NCBI RefSeq assembly: GCF_008693075.1
Contig: NZ_VXKJ01000042.1
Location: 1-35,343 of the forward strand
DNA: 35,343 nt
Direction of reading: 5' to 3'
Source of the DNA: Corynebacterium phocae
GTDB taxonomy: Bacteria; Actinomycetota; Actinomycetes; Mycobacteriales; Mycobacteriaceae
Within the stretch, counting starts at the first letter, position 1. Each line of letters begins with the position of its first letter. Position numbers and translations under genes: made by a program. The notes below the pieces were generated by a model. That model did not search any database, was not told where the DNA came from, and saw only the letters and a program-made list of their open reading frames with translations. Below, one piece after another: positions 7,592 to 15,710 of the stretch.

Positions 7592-9121
7592 CTACTGGTA
7601 ACTTACGAACCATGGGCGCGGATTGATGGAATAAGTTTCCGCAGGGGTATGCATAGGGGAATCCTCATCGATGAAATTCTTCCAGGCCATGAAAAATTCC
7701 GGCTGCAAGTCCTGGCGCATAGCGTCCCACGTCTCCATCTTGACCCCGGGCGCGCCGTGGCCGTCCGCGTGCAGGACAAAGGCCAGCTCCGGATGGTCCA
7801 GGTTCAGCGCCTCCCGGTTCCGGATCATCTGCAACTGGAACTGGTGCAGCACGAATGCCTTCTGCGGCAGGTTATTGTCCCTGACCAGGTCAGCCAGCCA
7901 CTGGGACACCTCATCAACCTCCGCGGCCTCCACATGGCCGATGTTGGTCATGGGGACCTCATCCGGGCCAATCTTCCACTCCGGGTCAAGCGCTAGGCCC
8001 ACGTTGGGGCGCTTGAGCAGGTCCTCGTAAATCTTGGCCTGCTCTACCAGGGAGGCCCGGCCGGGCTGCAAGTCAAGCACGGCGTAGCCGCCGGCTTGCG
8101 TGATGGCGTCAATGTAGGGCACCAGGTCTGCGGGCTCTGTTTCATTGGCGTAGTCCCCGTCATCGCCCGGGGAGCTAGAGGCCACGGTGGCAATGATTTC
8201 AAACGCCGGGATAACCGGGTACTGGGTTAGCTGCTGGTACTGGCCCACCAACTCCTGGACCCGGGCCACCGCCCCAGCGGGGTCTTGTTCCCCCATCACT
8301 CCCAGCGCGGGACCGGACGGGTGCCCGTAAAGCGCAATCATACGGCGTCCGGGAAATACCAGGCCGCCACCGCCGGGAAGCTCCCCGTTGCTCACCAGTT
8401 CCACCTTGGCCTGGAACTGTTCCTGGGTGCCAAAGTCTGGGCCAATGGCCACGGTATTGCCGGCCTTCACCGCCGCCATGGACTCGCTAATCTCCCGCGG
8501 ATCCCCCACGGTCAACACCAACACGGTGGCACCGGCGGCACGCGCGGTGGCAATGTCTGCCAACGGGGTGTTTGGGGTCACCAGCGCGGTGACCTTACTG
8601 GTAGCGCGGGCGGGTGCCTGGGCAACAGCCTGCGCCACCTCATAAGGGTTGAGCTGCTCGGGGGCCTCCGGCAGGACGCCGGGGGTCACCGTGCCAGTAA
8701 AGCCGGTGGTATCAACCTCACCGAAGGCCACCACCTCTGTAGCGTCCAGGCCGGCTAGCTCCCCCACCTGGTCAGCGCCCAGCATGGGCAGGCCATTTTC
8801 AACGGCAAAGCGCGCGGCAGCCAGCTCAGTAGCTGCGTCCGCAACCACTACCTTGTCAGTAGGCAGGCCTTTTTCTTCTAAGTCCTTCCGCTCGGAGGTG
8901 AAAAACCCCAAGGGGTCACCTTCTACCCGCGGGGCAAAAGCCGTGGGTTTTTCCGGCTCAGCGGCAGGGTCTTGGCCCTGCTTTCCGCTAACGGCGGGCT
9001 CCGCGCCCTGACCAAAGCCCAGCTCATCCGGGGAGCAGGCGCTTAAGGTCAAAGCGGCGGCGGTCACGGCAGCAGCAAGGTGGAAAGGGGTCCGGCTAAA
9101 TGGCTTATTCATTTTCCCCAT
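7592..9121 (-). CDS. Large lipoprotein with cell-wall-binding-like repeat region
   Basis: A 509-residue lipoprotein. The signal peptide ends in the lipobox LSAC, with the acylated Cys at about residue 29. Residues about 60-250 have the alternating strand/helix pattern of cell-wall-binding repeat 2 type domains (AARFAVENGLPMLGAD, VTALVTPNTPLADIATARAAGATVLVL, NTVAIGPDFG). From ALYGHPSGPALGVMGEQ (about 270) to the C-terminus is a conserved actinobacterial domain of unknown function that resembles a TIM-barrel hydrolase in secondary structure. An alternative start is Met4, with GGGGAAA before it. The gene follows leuB by 20 bases, so it is probably cotranscribed. A shorter relative lies at 11953-12903. 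Confidence 0.7.
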   Translation of the reverse strand: MGKMNKPFSRTPFHLAAAVTAAALTLSACSPDELGFGQGAEPAVSGKQGQDPAAEPEKPTAFAPRVEGDPLGFFTSERKDLEEKGLPTDKVVVADAATELAAARFAVENGLPMLGADQVGELAGLDATEVVAFGEVDTTGFTGTVTPGVLPEAPEQLNPYEVAQAVAQAPARATSKVTALVTPNTPLADIATARAAGATVLVLTVGDPREISESMAAVKAGNTVAIGPDFGTQEQFQAKVELVSNGELPGGGGLVFPGRRMIALYGHPSGPALGVMGEQDPAGAVARVQELVGQYQQLTQYPVIPAFEIIATVASSSPGDDGDYANETEPADLVPYIDAITQAGGYAVLDLQPGRASLVEQAKIYEDLLKRPNVGLALDPEWKIGPDEVPMTNIGHVEAAEVDEVSQWLADLVRDNNLPQKAFVLHQFQLQMIRNREALNLDHPELAFVLHADGHGAPGVKMETWDAMRQDLQPEFFMAWKNFIDEDSPMHTPAETYSINPRPWFVSYQ

Positions 9122-9141
9122 GCTACCGGCTCAGGTTCGGT

Positions 9142-10161
9142 TTAAGCGCAAAGCGCGCGGGCAATCCTGTCGCCTACTGCCGTGGTGGAGATGGGTTCTT
9201 CGCCGCGCGAGGCGACATCGGCAGCAACGGCGTGCTCAATCCGCTGAGCATTGGCCTCATCACCCAGGTGCCGCAGCATGAGCGCCGCTGACAAGATGGC
9301 GGCGGTAGGGTCCGCAATACCCTTGCCCGCGATATCCGGCGCGGAGCCGTGGACGGGCTCAAACATGGAAGGATTTTGACCAGAGGCGTCAATGTTCCCA
9401 GAGGCCGCCAAGCCAATACCGCCGGTAACCGCGCCGGCCAGGTCCGTGAGGATATCGCCAAACAGGTTGTCTGTGACTATCACGTCGTAGCGCGCGGGGT
9501 CAGTGACCATGTAGATGGTAGCGGCGTCAATGTGGTTGTAGTCCACCTCAACCTCCGGGTATTCTGCGGCCACCGCGTCCACCGTGCGCTGCCACAGGCT
9601 GCCGGCGTAGACCAAGACGTTGGTTTTGTGCACCAGGGTTACCTTCTTGCGGCGCGACATCGCGCGGTTAAAGGCGTCACGCACCACGCGCTCCACCCCG
9701 AAGCGGGTATTTTGCGAGGTTTCCGATGCCACCTCGTGCGGCGTTGCCTCCCGCAACACACCGCCGTTGCCCGCGTAGAGGCCCTCTGTGCCCTCGCGGA
9801 CCACCACGAAGTCTATGTCCCCGGGGTTGGCCAGCGGGGAGGACGCGGTGGGATAGAGCTTGGACGGGCGCAGGTTCACGTGGTGGTCTAACGCGAAGCG
9901 CATCTTCAGCAGCAGGCCGCGTTCCAAGACCCCCGGCGGGACCTCTGCCGGGGCGCCGATAGCCCCCAGCAAGATAGCGTCATGGTCTTTCAACGCCGCT
10001 AAGTCCGCGTCTGTGAGCAACTCACCGTTTTTGAGGTAGCGCCGTGCGCCTAGGTCAAATTCGGTGACGGTGACGTCCTCGCGCACCGCCTCAAGGACTT
10101 TGAGGGCCTCCGCTGTGACCTCGGGGCCAATTCCGTCCCCGCCAATTACCGCTAGTTTCAT
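9142..10161 (-). CDS. leuB: 3-Isopropylmalate dehydrogenase
   Basis: A 339-residue NAD-dependent beta-decarboxylating dehydrogenase, the third enzyme of leucine synthesis (3-isopropylmalate to 2-oxoisocaproate). Signatures are the N-terminal [33 protein letters not shown], the Lys-bearing [10 protein letters not shown], the metal-binding [19 protein letters not shown] with catalytic Asp residues, and the NAD-site [21 protein letters not shown] start at the ATG at 10161 because AGAAAGG lies about ten bases upstream; a GTG 21 bases further out would bury that site. It heads the run leuB, lipoprotein, CBS, dnaQ-like. In C. glutamicum leuB is repressed by LtbR; that control is possible here but not visible. 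Confidence 0.95.
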   Translation of the reverse strand: MKLAVIGGDGIGPEVTAEALKVLEAVREDVTVTEFDLGARRYLKNGELLTDADLAALKDHDAILLGAIGAPAEVPPGVLERGLLLKMRFALDHHVNLRPSKLYPTASSPLANPGDIDFVVVREGTEGLYAGNGGVLREATPHEVASETSQNTRFGVERVVRDAFNRAMSRRKKVTLVHKTNVLVYAGSLWQRTVDAVAAEYPEVEVDYNHIDAATIYMVTDPARYDVIVTDNLFGDILTDLAGAVTGGIGLAASGNIDASGQNPSMFEPVHGSAPDIAGKGIADPTAAILSAALMLRHLGDEANAQRIEHAVAADVASRGEEPISTTAVGDRIARALCA

Positions 10162-10232
10162 TATGCAAGATACCTTTCTCACTACGTGGTGTGTTTCCAG
10201 ATTAGCACGCTGCGGTCACCGGGCATGACAAA

Positions 10233-10265
10233 GCCGCCGCAGGTTAAAAAATCTCCTGCGGCGGC
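10233..10265 (-). terminator. Terminator of serA
   Basis: A perfect 11-bp stem, GCCGCCGCAGG/CCTGCGGCGGC, with an 11-base A/T-rich loop, lies 14 bases after the serA stop. On the minus strand it is followed by TTTGT. It separates serA from leuB. Confidence 0.75.
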
Positions 10266-10279
10266 CTGGTGCGAAAGGC

Positions 10280-11866
10280 TTATTCGCCTAAGTCGAACTG
10301 GAAGACCTCCGCCTCCAACGAAGACGCGATCTTTTTCAGCAGGTCCGCCGGGACCTCAGCGTCAACGCGCAAGATAAGGACCGCAGAGCCCTCCTCCTTA
10401 CCGGAAGTCAAGGCAGCAGCATTGATATTGATGTTCGCGGTGCCCAGGGAGGTACCCACTTCACCCAACGCGCCGGGCTTATCCCGGTAGCGGAAGAACA
10501 GGTTATGCCCGGTGGCGCGCATATCCACGCCACGGCCGTTGATACGGACAAACTTCTCCGCCCCGGAAATACCGTTGCGGGTACCGGTCAGCGTGGAAAC
10601 ATCCCCGTCCGCAGCAATCACGCGGACGTTGACCGAAGCGCGGTAGCCCTTGGACTCCGGGTTAGTACGCACCACGACCTTGACCCCGCGGCGCTCAGCA
10701 ATCTGCATGGCGTTAACAAAAGTCACAGTCTCAGAGACCACGCCGGAAAACAGGCCGCGCACGGCGGACAGGCCAATGGCCTCTACCTGCTCCGTGGCCA
10801 GCTCGCCGCGCGCTTCTACCTCAATGACCGCAGGTGCTTTCTCCAACAACGCCCCGGCGGTAAAGCCCAGCTTCCGGGCAATCTCCAGCCACCCGGCCAC
10901 TTCTTCGCCCACGCGGCCGCCCTGGACGTTCACCGCGTCCGCCACAAACTCCCCGTTAAGCGCCTTGAGCACGGAGTCAGCAACGTCCGTGCCGGCGCGG
11001 TCCTGGGCTTCCTCCGTGGAAGCACCCAAGTGCGGGGTTACGGTAACCTGCTCTAGCCCGAACAGCGGCGAGTCGGTGCAGGGCTCAGTGGCAAACACAT
11101 CAAAGCCCGCGCCGCGGTGATGGCCCGCCTTGATGGAATCCGCCAACGCCTGCTCATCAACCAAGCCACCGCGGGCGGCGTTGATGATGATCTGCCCCTT
11201 CTTGGCCTTGGCCAGCAAATCCGCGTTGAACAGCCCGGAAGTCTCCGGGGTTTTGGGCAAGTGGATGGTCACAAAGTCCGCGCGCCCCATCAGCTCCTCC
11301 AGCTCCACCAGCTCCACGTCCAGCGCAGCGGCGCGAGAAGGGTTGGCATAAGGGTCATAGGCCACCACGGTGGTCTCAAAAGCCTTGAGGCGCTGGGCAA
11401 AAAGCTGGCCAATGTGGCCAAAGCCCACAATGCCAATGGTCTTGCCAAAGATCTCCACGCCCTTGAACTCGGAGCGCTTCCACGTTGCCTCGCGCAGCGT
11501 GCGATCCGCCTGCGGAATCTGGCGCGCAGTGGCCAGCAACAACGCGATGGCCTGCTCACACGCGGAGTGAATGTTAGAGGTAGGCGCGTTAGCAACCATG
11601 ACACCGCGCTTGGTGGCCTCAGCCACATCAACGTTGTCAAGGCCAACGCCCGCGCGGCCCACAATCTTCAAATTGGGAGCGGCCGCCAGGACCTCCTTGT
11701 CCACGGTGGTGGCAGACCGCACCAGCAGGGCTTCGGCTTCCGGGACGGCTGCCAGCAGCTCAGCGCGGTTAGGGCCATCCACCCAACGGACTTCCACCCC
11801 CTGGCCTAGAGCCTCGATTGTGGATGGGGCGAGCTTATCGGCGATAAGAACAACCGGCTTAGACAT
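10280..11866 (-). CDS. serA: D-3-phosphoglycerate dehydrogenase
   Basis: A 528-residue enzyme that oxidises 3-phosphoglycerate to 3-phosphohydroxypyruvate, the first step of serine synthesis. The substrate domain starts [17 protein letters not shown]. The Rossmann NAD-binding domain has [19 protein letters not shown] (about residues 140-160), then the catalytic Arg ([14 protein letters not shown]), Glu ([11 protein letters not shown]) and His ([15 protein letters not shown]). After these comes the long intervening domain of actinobacterial SerA and a C-terminal ACT domain ([19 protein letters not shown]) that binds serine for feedback control. Length is normal for this type. The ATG at 11866 is chosen because AAAGGA precedes it; the 75-base upstream extension is not family-like. 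Confidence 0.95.
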   Translation of the reverse strand: MSKPVVLIADKLAPSTIEALGQGVEVRWVDGPNRAELLAAVPEAEALLVRSATTVDKEVLAAAPNLKIVGRAGVGLDNVDVAEATKRGVMVANAPTSNIHSACEQAIALLLATARQIPQADRTLREATWKRSEFKGVEIFGKTIGIVGFGHIGQLFAQRLKAFETTVVAYDPYANPSRAAALDVELVELEELMGRADFVTIHLPKTPETSGLFNADLLAKAKKGQIIINAARGGLVDEQALADSIKAGHHRGAGFDVFATEPCTDSPLFGLEQVTVTPHLGASTEEAQDRAGTDVADSVLKALNGEFVADAVNVQGGRVGEEVAGWLEIARKLGFTAGALLEKAPAVIEVEARGELATEQVEAIGLSAVRGLFSGVVSETVTFVNAMQIAERRGVKVVVRTNPESKGYRASVNVRVIAADGDVSTLTGTRNGISGAEKFVRINGRGVDMRATGHNLFFRYRDKPGALGEVGTSLGTANININAAALTSGKEEGSAVLILRVDAEVPADLLKKIASSLEAEVFQFDLGE

Positions 11867-11952
11867 GAAATTCCTTTGCATCTGGGGGCACGTGGTGTGC
11901 GCTTGAAAGAGATAAGACAGCCAGGGGCGCATATCTTGCAAAGGATCCTAGT

Positions 11953-12903
11953 TCACTCAGACCAACCTTGTCTAATTCTATTGACTAATAGATTCGAGCC
12001 GCCAAAATCCGGTCCCAGCGCCACCAGGTTTCCGCCGTCCAAGCCCACCACCATGGCAAACGCCGCCTTCGAATCCAAGGGGTTGCCGGTGGGCATCACG
12101 CGCAGTTCCGCGCCGAACGCGCGCGCGTTGGCCGCCGCCGGAACTGACGTGGCGGGCGTGGCTATCACCACCGGTGCCATCTGCCCATCGCGCGGGGGCT
12201 GCGCCGGTAAAGCGCCCACCTCCGCGCGGGGATCGCGGACCAGCTTGCGCCACTGGGTCTTCAGCTGCACGTGCTGGCTTGGGTCTACCTCCGCTATCGC
12301 CTGGACCATCTCCTCCGGGCTAGTAACCACCCGCGTGTCAAACTGAAAAGCCGTCAGCTGGCCCAAACCCTTATCCGTACCCGGGTCCTGCATGACCGTG
12401 AGCGCGCCTTCCGTCCGCAGATAAGACACGCGGCCCACCAACAGCACCCTTTTAACGCCCAGCTTGCCAATCAGCGCGTTGATGTCGCGGCGGTTGTCAT
12501 CCGAATAAGCCACCATGGGAACACGCTGGGACATAGCCAAGGTCGCAGCGCGCGCCAAGGCGGCCGGCTGGTCCTCAGCGATGATAAGCGACTCCGAGGC
12601 GGCAAAAAACAGCTCCGCCGTCTCCAGCCCGTAGGGGTCTTCTATAACCCGTACCTCATCCGCGAACTGTGGGGTGACAAAGCGGCTCAGGTTCTGGCTA
12701 CGCGCATCCGGCAGCCGGATATCCGCCGGGTCCATCTGCATGATATCGGGCGGAACCGCCACATAGCCTGGGCCCACGCACCCGGACAGTGCGCACGCCC
12801 CAGCCACCAGAATGGCCCCCGCAGCTAGCCGCGGCGCGCCCGCGCACAGGTGCCTAGGCAAAAGCGTCCGGCCCCTCTGCTCCACCGCCCAAGTTGTCTT
12901 CAT
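11953..12903 (-). CDS. Lipoprotein related to the N-terminal part of the leuB-linked lipoprotein
   Basis: A lipoprotein of about 316 residues. The signal region is hydrophobic with lipobox LSGC. The mature part has repeating units such as AATLAMSQRVPMVAYSDD, LIGKLGVKRVLLVG and, at the C-terminus, VVGLDGGNLVALGPDFGGSN. These closely resemble the VAIGPDFG and TVLVLTVG units of the 7592-9121 lipoprotein, so I read it as a shorter paralogue lacking the C-terminal domain. The ATG at 12903 overlaps the end of the DUF262 gene by 50 bases, which is unusual, and the real start may be a few codons later (GTG at 12888). It lies between DUF262 and serA on the same strand. Function is unknown; an envelope location is likely. 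Confidence 0.65.
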   Translation of the reverse strand: MKTTWAVEQRGRTLLPRHLCAGAPRLAAGAILVAGACALSGCVGPGYVAVPPDIMQMDPADIRLPDARSQNLSRFVTPQFADEVRVIEDPYGLETAELFFAASESLIIAEDQPAALARAATLAMSQRVPMVAYSDDNRRDINALIGKLGVKRVLLVGRVSYLRTEGALTVMQDPGTDKGLGQLTAFQFDTRVVTSPEEMVQAIAEVDPSQHVQLKTQWRKLVRDPRAEVGALPAQPPRDGQMAPVVIATPATSVPAAANARAFGAELRVMPTGNPLDSKAAFAMVVGLDGGNLVALGPDFGGSNLLVNRIRQGWSE

Positions 12904-14638
12904 CAACGTCGCGGATAACTTCTTTGCCCATGGCGTATTCCACCATTCCTATGAAACGCTCCCGGCGGTCGCGGATAAACCGTTCAAAAGCATCCGTGTG
13001 GATAAGCTCCGGATCAATCTCGTGGGAGGCCAACACCGCATCAAACTCCGGGTCCTCCATGATGGACTTGGCCTGCACGCGGCGCAGGTAACGCTGCGGC
13101 GGCTTGCCGTCCAGCACCACCTCCGTGCGCTTGCCCATGGGGGTGTAGTTCATCACCGAGTGCGCCAGCACCGGATCAATGCCCTGCTGGTTGCACCAGC
13201 GCAGCGGGAATACCGGGAAGAACCCCGGCTGAAAATCCTCAAAGCTGTCTTGGTTGAAGGTGGTGCCAGTGCGCCAATCCTTTGCCCCGCGGGCCATCAG
13301 CAGCGCGTAGAAGGCCTTAAACACGCCGGTCTTCGGACCGGCCGAAAGCAACCGGGACTCCTGGAAGGACGCGTCCCGCACCGTCTTGGGCGGGGTGTCA
13401 GTCTTGCCCAACACCCAAGCCAGAACCTCATCCACGTCCCGCGACGCGCGCTGAGCCACCGCGCCCGAGCCGTAGAGCTCCCCGAACACGCCGCACCAGA
13501 ACCACTGGTTAATCTTGTCCCAGTTGTCCTGCACCTCCAGAACCTCCGGGTGCTCCAGCAGGCGGGCAAAAATGACAGCCAGCGGAACTAACTGGGCGCT
13601 GTACGGCACCTGGTCATCGTCAAGAATGCAGCGCTGCGCCAAGAAAGCCGCGACCTTGTTCATAGTCTCGCGCAACGTAGCGCGCGCGTCCAGGTACTCG
13701 CTCAAGCTCAACCGCAAAATATCCTCCCGGTTGCCGCCGGCCTTGCCCTTGCGGGAGCTAACCAGCAGACTAACCGCCCGCAGGAAATCAGTGCGGTCAA
13801 TGGACTCCAACGAAGGCAGCCGGCGCAAAGAGCCCATGGTCTCCTCCCAATCCTTAGACAGGTGGAAATCCGGATCCTCACTAGCAAAGACTGAGGTAAG
13901 AAGCTCAAACACGCCCATCTGCAGGCCAGAGGAGTTGGCTTGGGCAAACACCTGGCCAATACCCGCCTGCTCGGTCTCCCGGGACAAACGGATAACCGGG
14001 ATGTCATAGCCCGCCAGCGGCCGCGCAATGCGGCTGTTAAAGTCAGCTACCTCCGCCCGCAGGTCCTCGGACTGCACCGCCATATCAAATAACATGGCCG
14101 TGCCCTCCGGACTCAGCAGCGAGGCCACCGGGATAACACCGGCGGCAATCGCGGCGTCATAGTCCGGGATCGAGTCAAGCTCCGGGCCAAAGAAGGAACA
14201 CATGCTGCCCTTCGCGTCCACGGCAAAAACCGCCTCATCCGGCATCAACGGCTCAGAAACCGCCTTGCGAATATCCACGTAATAGATCCGCGAAATCTTC
14301 TTTGAACGGAAGTCGGTGGTATTAATCTGCCCGTCACCGCGGAAACAGTGGTAGAGCGTGGTTAGCCGCTGCTGGCCGTCCAGCAACAGCAAACCGGGGT
14401 TGACGTTCCGGTCCGGGGCGCCGCTGAGAACCCGCGGGCGGAACCGCATTTTCTCATTGCGGGTATCCAGCGCCATGAAAGTTCCCAGCGGGTAACCGCG
14501 AAGCACGGAAACTATCAAAGACCGAATGCGGTCTTCGTTCCAGGAATAGCAACGCTGAAAGTCCGGGAGCTGGATATCTCCCCGGTTGATTCGGCTGAAA
14601 AGGTCATTGAGATCGTAGCTCGGTGTTGTAAAACCCAT
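12854..14638 (-). CDS. DUF262-domain protein (GmrS/ParB-like fold)
   Basis: A 594-residue protein. The N-terminal DUF262 domain is clear: IQLPDFQRCYSWNEDRIRSL, SVLRGYPLGTF and the invariant nucleotide-pocket motif LLLDGQQRLTTLYHCF (about residues 85-100). The C-terminal half is mostly helical and lacks an obvious HNH motif. DUF262 occurs in GmrSD-type restriction of modified DNA and in other phage-defence proteins, but also in housekeeping proteins of unknown role. The ATG at 14638 directly follows GGAGGT, too close for a ribosome site. TAGTGT seven bases before ATG suggests a leaderless message. It was immediately downstream of ilvC before the prophage inserted. Confidence 0.75.
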   Translation of the reverse strand: MGFTTPSYDLNDLFSRINRGDIQLPDFQRCYSWNEDRIRSLIVSVLRGYPLGTFMALDTRNEKMRFRPRVLSGAPDRNVNPGLLLLDGQQRLTTLYHCFRGDGQINTTDFRSKKISRIYYVDIRKAVSEPLMPDEAVFAVDAKGSMCSFFGPELDSIPDYDAAIAAGVIPVASLLSPEGTAMLFDMAVQSEDLRAEVADFNSRIARPLAGYDIPVIRLSRETEQAGIGQVFAQANSSGLQMGVFELLTSVFASEDPDFHLSKDWEETMGSLRRLPSLESIDRTDFLRAVSLLVSSRKGKAGGNREDILRLSLSEYLDARATLRETMNKVAAFLAQRCILDDDQVPYSAQLVPLAVIFARLLEHPEVLEVQDNWDKINQWFWCGVFGELYGSGAVAQRASRDVDEVLAWVLGKTDTPPKTVRDASFQESRLLSAGPKTGVFKAFYALLMARGAKDWRTGTTFNQDSFEDFQPGFFPVFPLRWCNQQGIDPVLAHSVMNYTPMGKRTEVVLDGKPPQRYLRRVQAKSIMEDPEFDAVLASHEIDPELIHTDAFERFIRDRRERFIGMVEYAMGKEVIRDVDEDNLGGGAEGPDAFA

Positions 14639-14704
14639 ACCTCCAACACTACCCCTTACTACCCCGTTTGACGCTACCGGGTTGGGCGACAAAGCAAAGA
14701 AAAA

Positions 14705-14732
14705 GCGCGGCCAGGTTCAAGCCTGGCCGCGC
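14705..14732 (-). terminator. Terminator of ilvC
   Basis: A perfect 11-bp stem, GCGCGGCCAGG/CCTGGCCGCGC, around a six-base loop. On the minus strand it is followed by TTTTTCTTTG. It begins 14 bases after the stop codon of the ilvC remnant. Confidence 0.85.
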
Positions 14733-14746
14733 GGTGAAACTAGTGT

Positions 14747-14788
14747 TTAAGCAGTCTCATTCAAGGGATTCTGAACCCAGCTCATTAG
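14747..14788 (-). pseudogene. ilvC: 3' end of ilvC (ketol-acid reductoisomerase), severed by the prophage
   Basis: Minus-strand codons read LMSWVQNPLNETA and then TAA (14747-14749). This matches the C-terminus of actinobacterial IlvC: as I recall, C. glutamicum IlvC has LMSWV near its end and finishes in ETA, and M. tuberculosis IlvC ends LMSWVDRPITETA. Upstream of Leu (14788) the frame no longer resembles IlvC. The gene's terminator follows directly. The remaining roughly 325 codons should lie beyond the far end of the prophage, outside this window. Confidence 0.75.
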
Positions 14789-14831
14789 CCCCTCATGGTT
14801 TCGTGACCTGCGGGAATGTAAAACCGCAGGT
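14771..14831. other. Prophage attachment junction in ilvC
   Basis: Homology to ilvC stops at about 14788. The candidate crossover core is ATGAGCTGGGTT (minus strand, about 14774-14785), which is strongly conserved in ilvC. On the phage side lies an inverted repeat, ACCTGCGG at 14806-14813 and CCGCAGGT at 14824-14831, a possible integrase or excisionase site. The precise core needs the other junction. Confidence 0.55.
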
Positions 14832-14888
14832 TAAAATCATGCCCCTAGCGCCGGTAGTGCCGTGGATACCGCATGTTTCATAGCTGGT

Positions 14889-14916
14889 GCGGGATTATTG
14901 CGGGATCGCGCGGGAT
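14889..14916 (+). repeat. Three GCGGGAT direct repeats, possible integrase arm sites
   Basis: GCGGGAT occurs at 14889-14895, 14900-14906 and 14910-14916, spaced 11 and 10 bases, about one helical turn. Short phased repeats about 100 bases from an att core resemble arm-type integrase sites. The function is inferred. Confidence 0.35.
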
Positions 14917-14920
14917 AACA

Positions 14921-15094
14921 TCACGCCCAACCCAGGGCCACCTCGGCCGGGGTATCGAGCGCCGCGCGCAACCGCACGACACCACTAGCGCCGGGCGCTG
15001 CAGCCAACACCGCCGCGCGGAAAGACGGCGGGACGGCGGGCATGAAATCAGCCAGCCGCGCCTGCGACCTCCCGGCGCGCGCTAAATTCCCCAT
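14921..15094 (-). CDS. Possible small phage protein (57 residues)
   Basis: An open frame of 57 codons starting ATG at 15094 (MGNLARAGRSQARLADF) and ending TGA at 14921. It is Ala/Arg-rich, and much of its G+C could simply reflect local composition. No clear Shine-Dalgarno is present. It lies between the attachment site and the plus-strand cassette and reads towards the host. I do not recognise it. It may be a small regulatory protein, a gene remnant, or chance. Confidence 0.3.
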   Translation of the reverse strand: MGNLARAGRSQARLADFMPAVPPSFRAAVLAAAPGASGVVRLRAALDTPAEVALGWA

Positions 15095-15337
15095 TTAAAC
15101 AACTTTCAACTACTAGTTTTATGTTCCTGGCCTGCCAGAATAGTAGTAGCTACCGACATCAGGCGCGGGGGTTGTTGAAACCAAAACAACTAATTGTGAC
15201 TAACGCCACACCATAAAGTACCAACTCGAGTGTGCATTCACACCCTAGTACTGGTATCATAATAGGTACAGGCACGGAGCCGGAGGAAACAAAAGCCCAC
15301 CTGAATCCACACCCAACCCAACACAAGGAGCAACACA
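15095..15337. other. Intergenic control region of the plus-strand prophage cassette
   Basis: No gene is seen. It contains a nested hairpin (ACTACTA ... CTGG-cctg-CCAG ... TAGTAGT, about 15110-15146) and an inverted repeat, GTTGTT (15171-15176) with AACAAC (15185-15190). The first copy of the 155-bp repeat that carries the promoter starts at 15192. Confidence 0.5.
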
Positions 15338-15346
15338 ATGCAGGAC
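15192..15346 (+). repeat. 155-bp perfect direct repeat, copy 1 (promoter, leader, first codons)
   Basis: Identical over 155 bases to 16497-16651, offset 1305. It holds the last 25 bases of the helix-turn-helix gene (in this copy without the rest of the gene), operator-like palindromes, an extended -10, a leader with GGAGGAAAC, a second ribosome site AAGGAG and the first nine bases of the following gene. It begins and ends exactly where the flanking sequences diverge. Confidence 0.95.
15230..15269 (+). promoter_or_regulatory. Extended -10 promoter with overlapping palindromes (copy 1)
   Basis: TGGTATCATAAT (15252-15263) fits an extended -10 (TG-N-TATCAT). GTGTG-CATT-CACAC (15230-15243) is a perfect interrupted palindrome just upstream. 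GTAC at 15248-15251 and 15266-15269 brackets the -10. The layout suggests a repressor that blocks the -10. An identical site lies 1305 bases downstream (16535-16574). Confidence 0.5.
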
Positions 15347-15577
15347 TACATTAACGAAAACCGGATTGAAACCCTGGACGCGCAGATTCACTTCTCCACC
15401 CGCGCGGACGCAATGCAGGTAATCGAGCGCGACATCATGGACGGAGAAACCGCAGACTATGACCTCGACCAGGTACAAGAAAAATGCGTAGAGGTTGCCG
15501 GCTACTACAACGGGGACATCTACTACCAGCTAATCGAAAACGACTTCTACGAAGTACTCGAGGACTGCGCCAAGTAA
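15338..15577 (+). CDS. Small, highly acidic prophage protein (family A, copy 1)
   Basis: A 79-residue protein of unknown function with about 20 Asp/Glu against 5 Lys/Arg. Recognisable features are the HFST motif near residue 20, IERDIMDG, YDLDQVQEKCVEVAGYY, and a C-terminal Cys in LEDCAK. It is clearly related to the 82-residue protein at 16643 (shared MQD start, HFST, ERDI, YDL-Q and AGY, and a C-terminal Cys). It is preceded by AAGGAG at good spacing within the 155-bp repeat. The acidity is like that of DNA-mimic or anti-restriction proteins, but no known family is recognised. Confidence 0.75.
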   Translation: MQDYINENRIETLDAQIHFSTRADAMQVIERDIMDGETADYDLDQVQEKCVEVAGYYNGDIYYQLIENDFYEVLEDCAK

Positions 15578-15585
15578 CCCCCTAG

Positions 15586-15608
15586 CCCCGGGGCCTAGCG
15601 CCCCGGGG
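15586..15608 (+). terminator. GC-rich hairpin (copy 1 of a repeated element)
   Basis: CCCCGGGG-cctagcg-CCCCGGGG follows the stop of the 15338 gene. The same 23 bases recur at 17150-17172 after another cassette gene. There is no immediate U-run, so it may be an attenuator or mRNA-end stabiliser rather than a strong terminator. Confidence 0.5.
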
Positions 15609-15616
15609 CAACCCCC

Positions 15617-15689
15617 AATCTGACATTTTTCACCAACCCCCCCAATCACTGACAGATTAGCCACCCCCCTAATCTGACATTTTTCACCA
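15617..15689 (+). repeat. Repeated AATCTGACATTTTTCACCA motif
   Basis: The 19-base motif occurs at 15617-15635 and 15671-15689 (54-base offset), with a partly inverted version, ctgacagatt, between them (about 15649-15658). A variant, AATCTGGAATTTTTCACCAC, lies at 17183-17202. Each lies just upstream of a ribosome site and start codon of a cassette gene, so it may be a protein-binding or leader RNA element. Confidence 0.6.
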
Positions 15690-15710
15690 CACCACACAAG
15701 GAGAAACACA

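Noticed and set aside
14740..14930. tRNA or tmRNA as the integration target
   Set aside because: No cloverleaf or CCA-type acceptor sequence was found; the ilvC C-terminal codons explain the site.
14873..15085. A 70-codon plus-strand frame beside the att site
   Set aside because: Arg/Gly-rich shadow with no ribosome site; the opposite strand has the somewhat better frame at 14921-15094.
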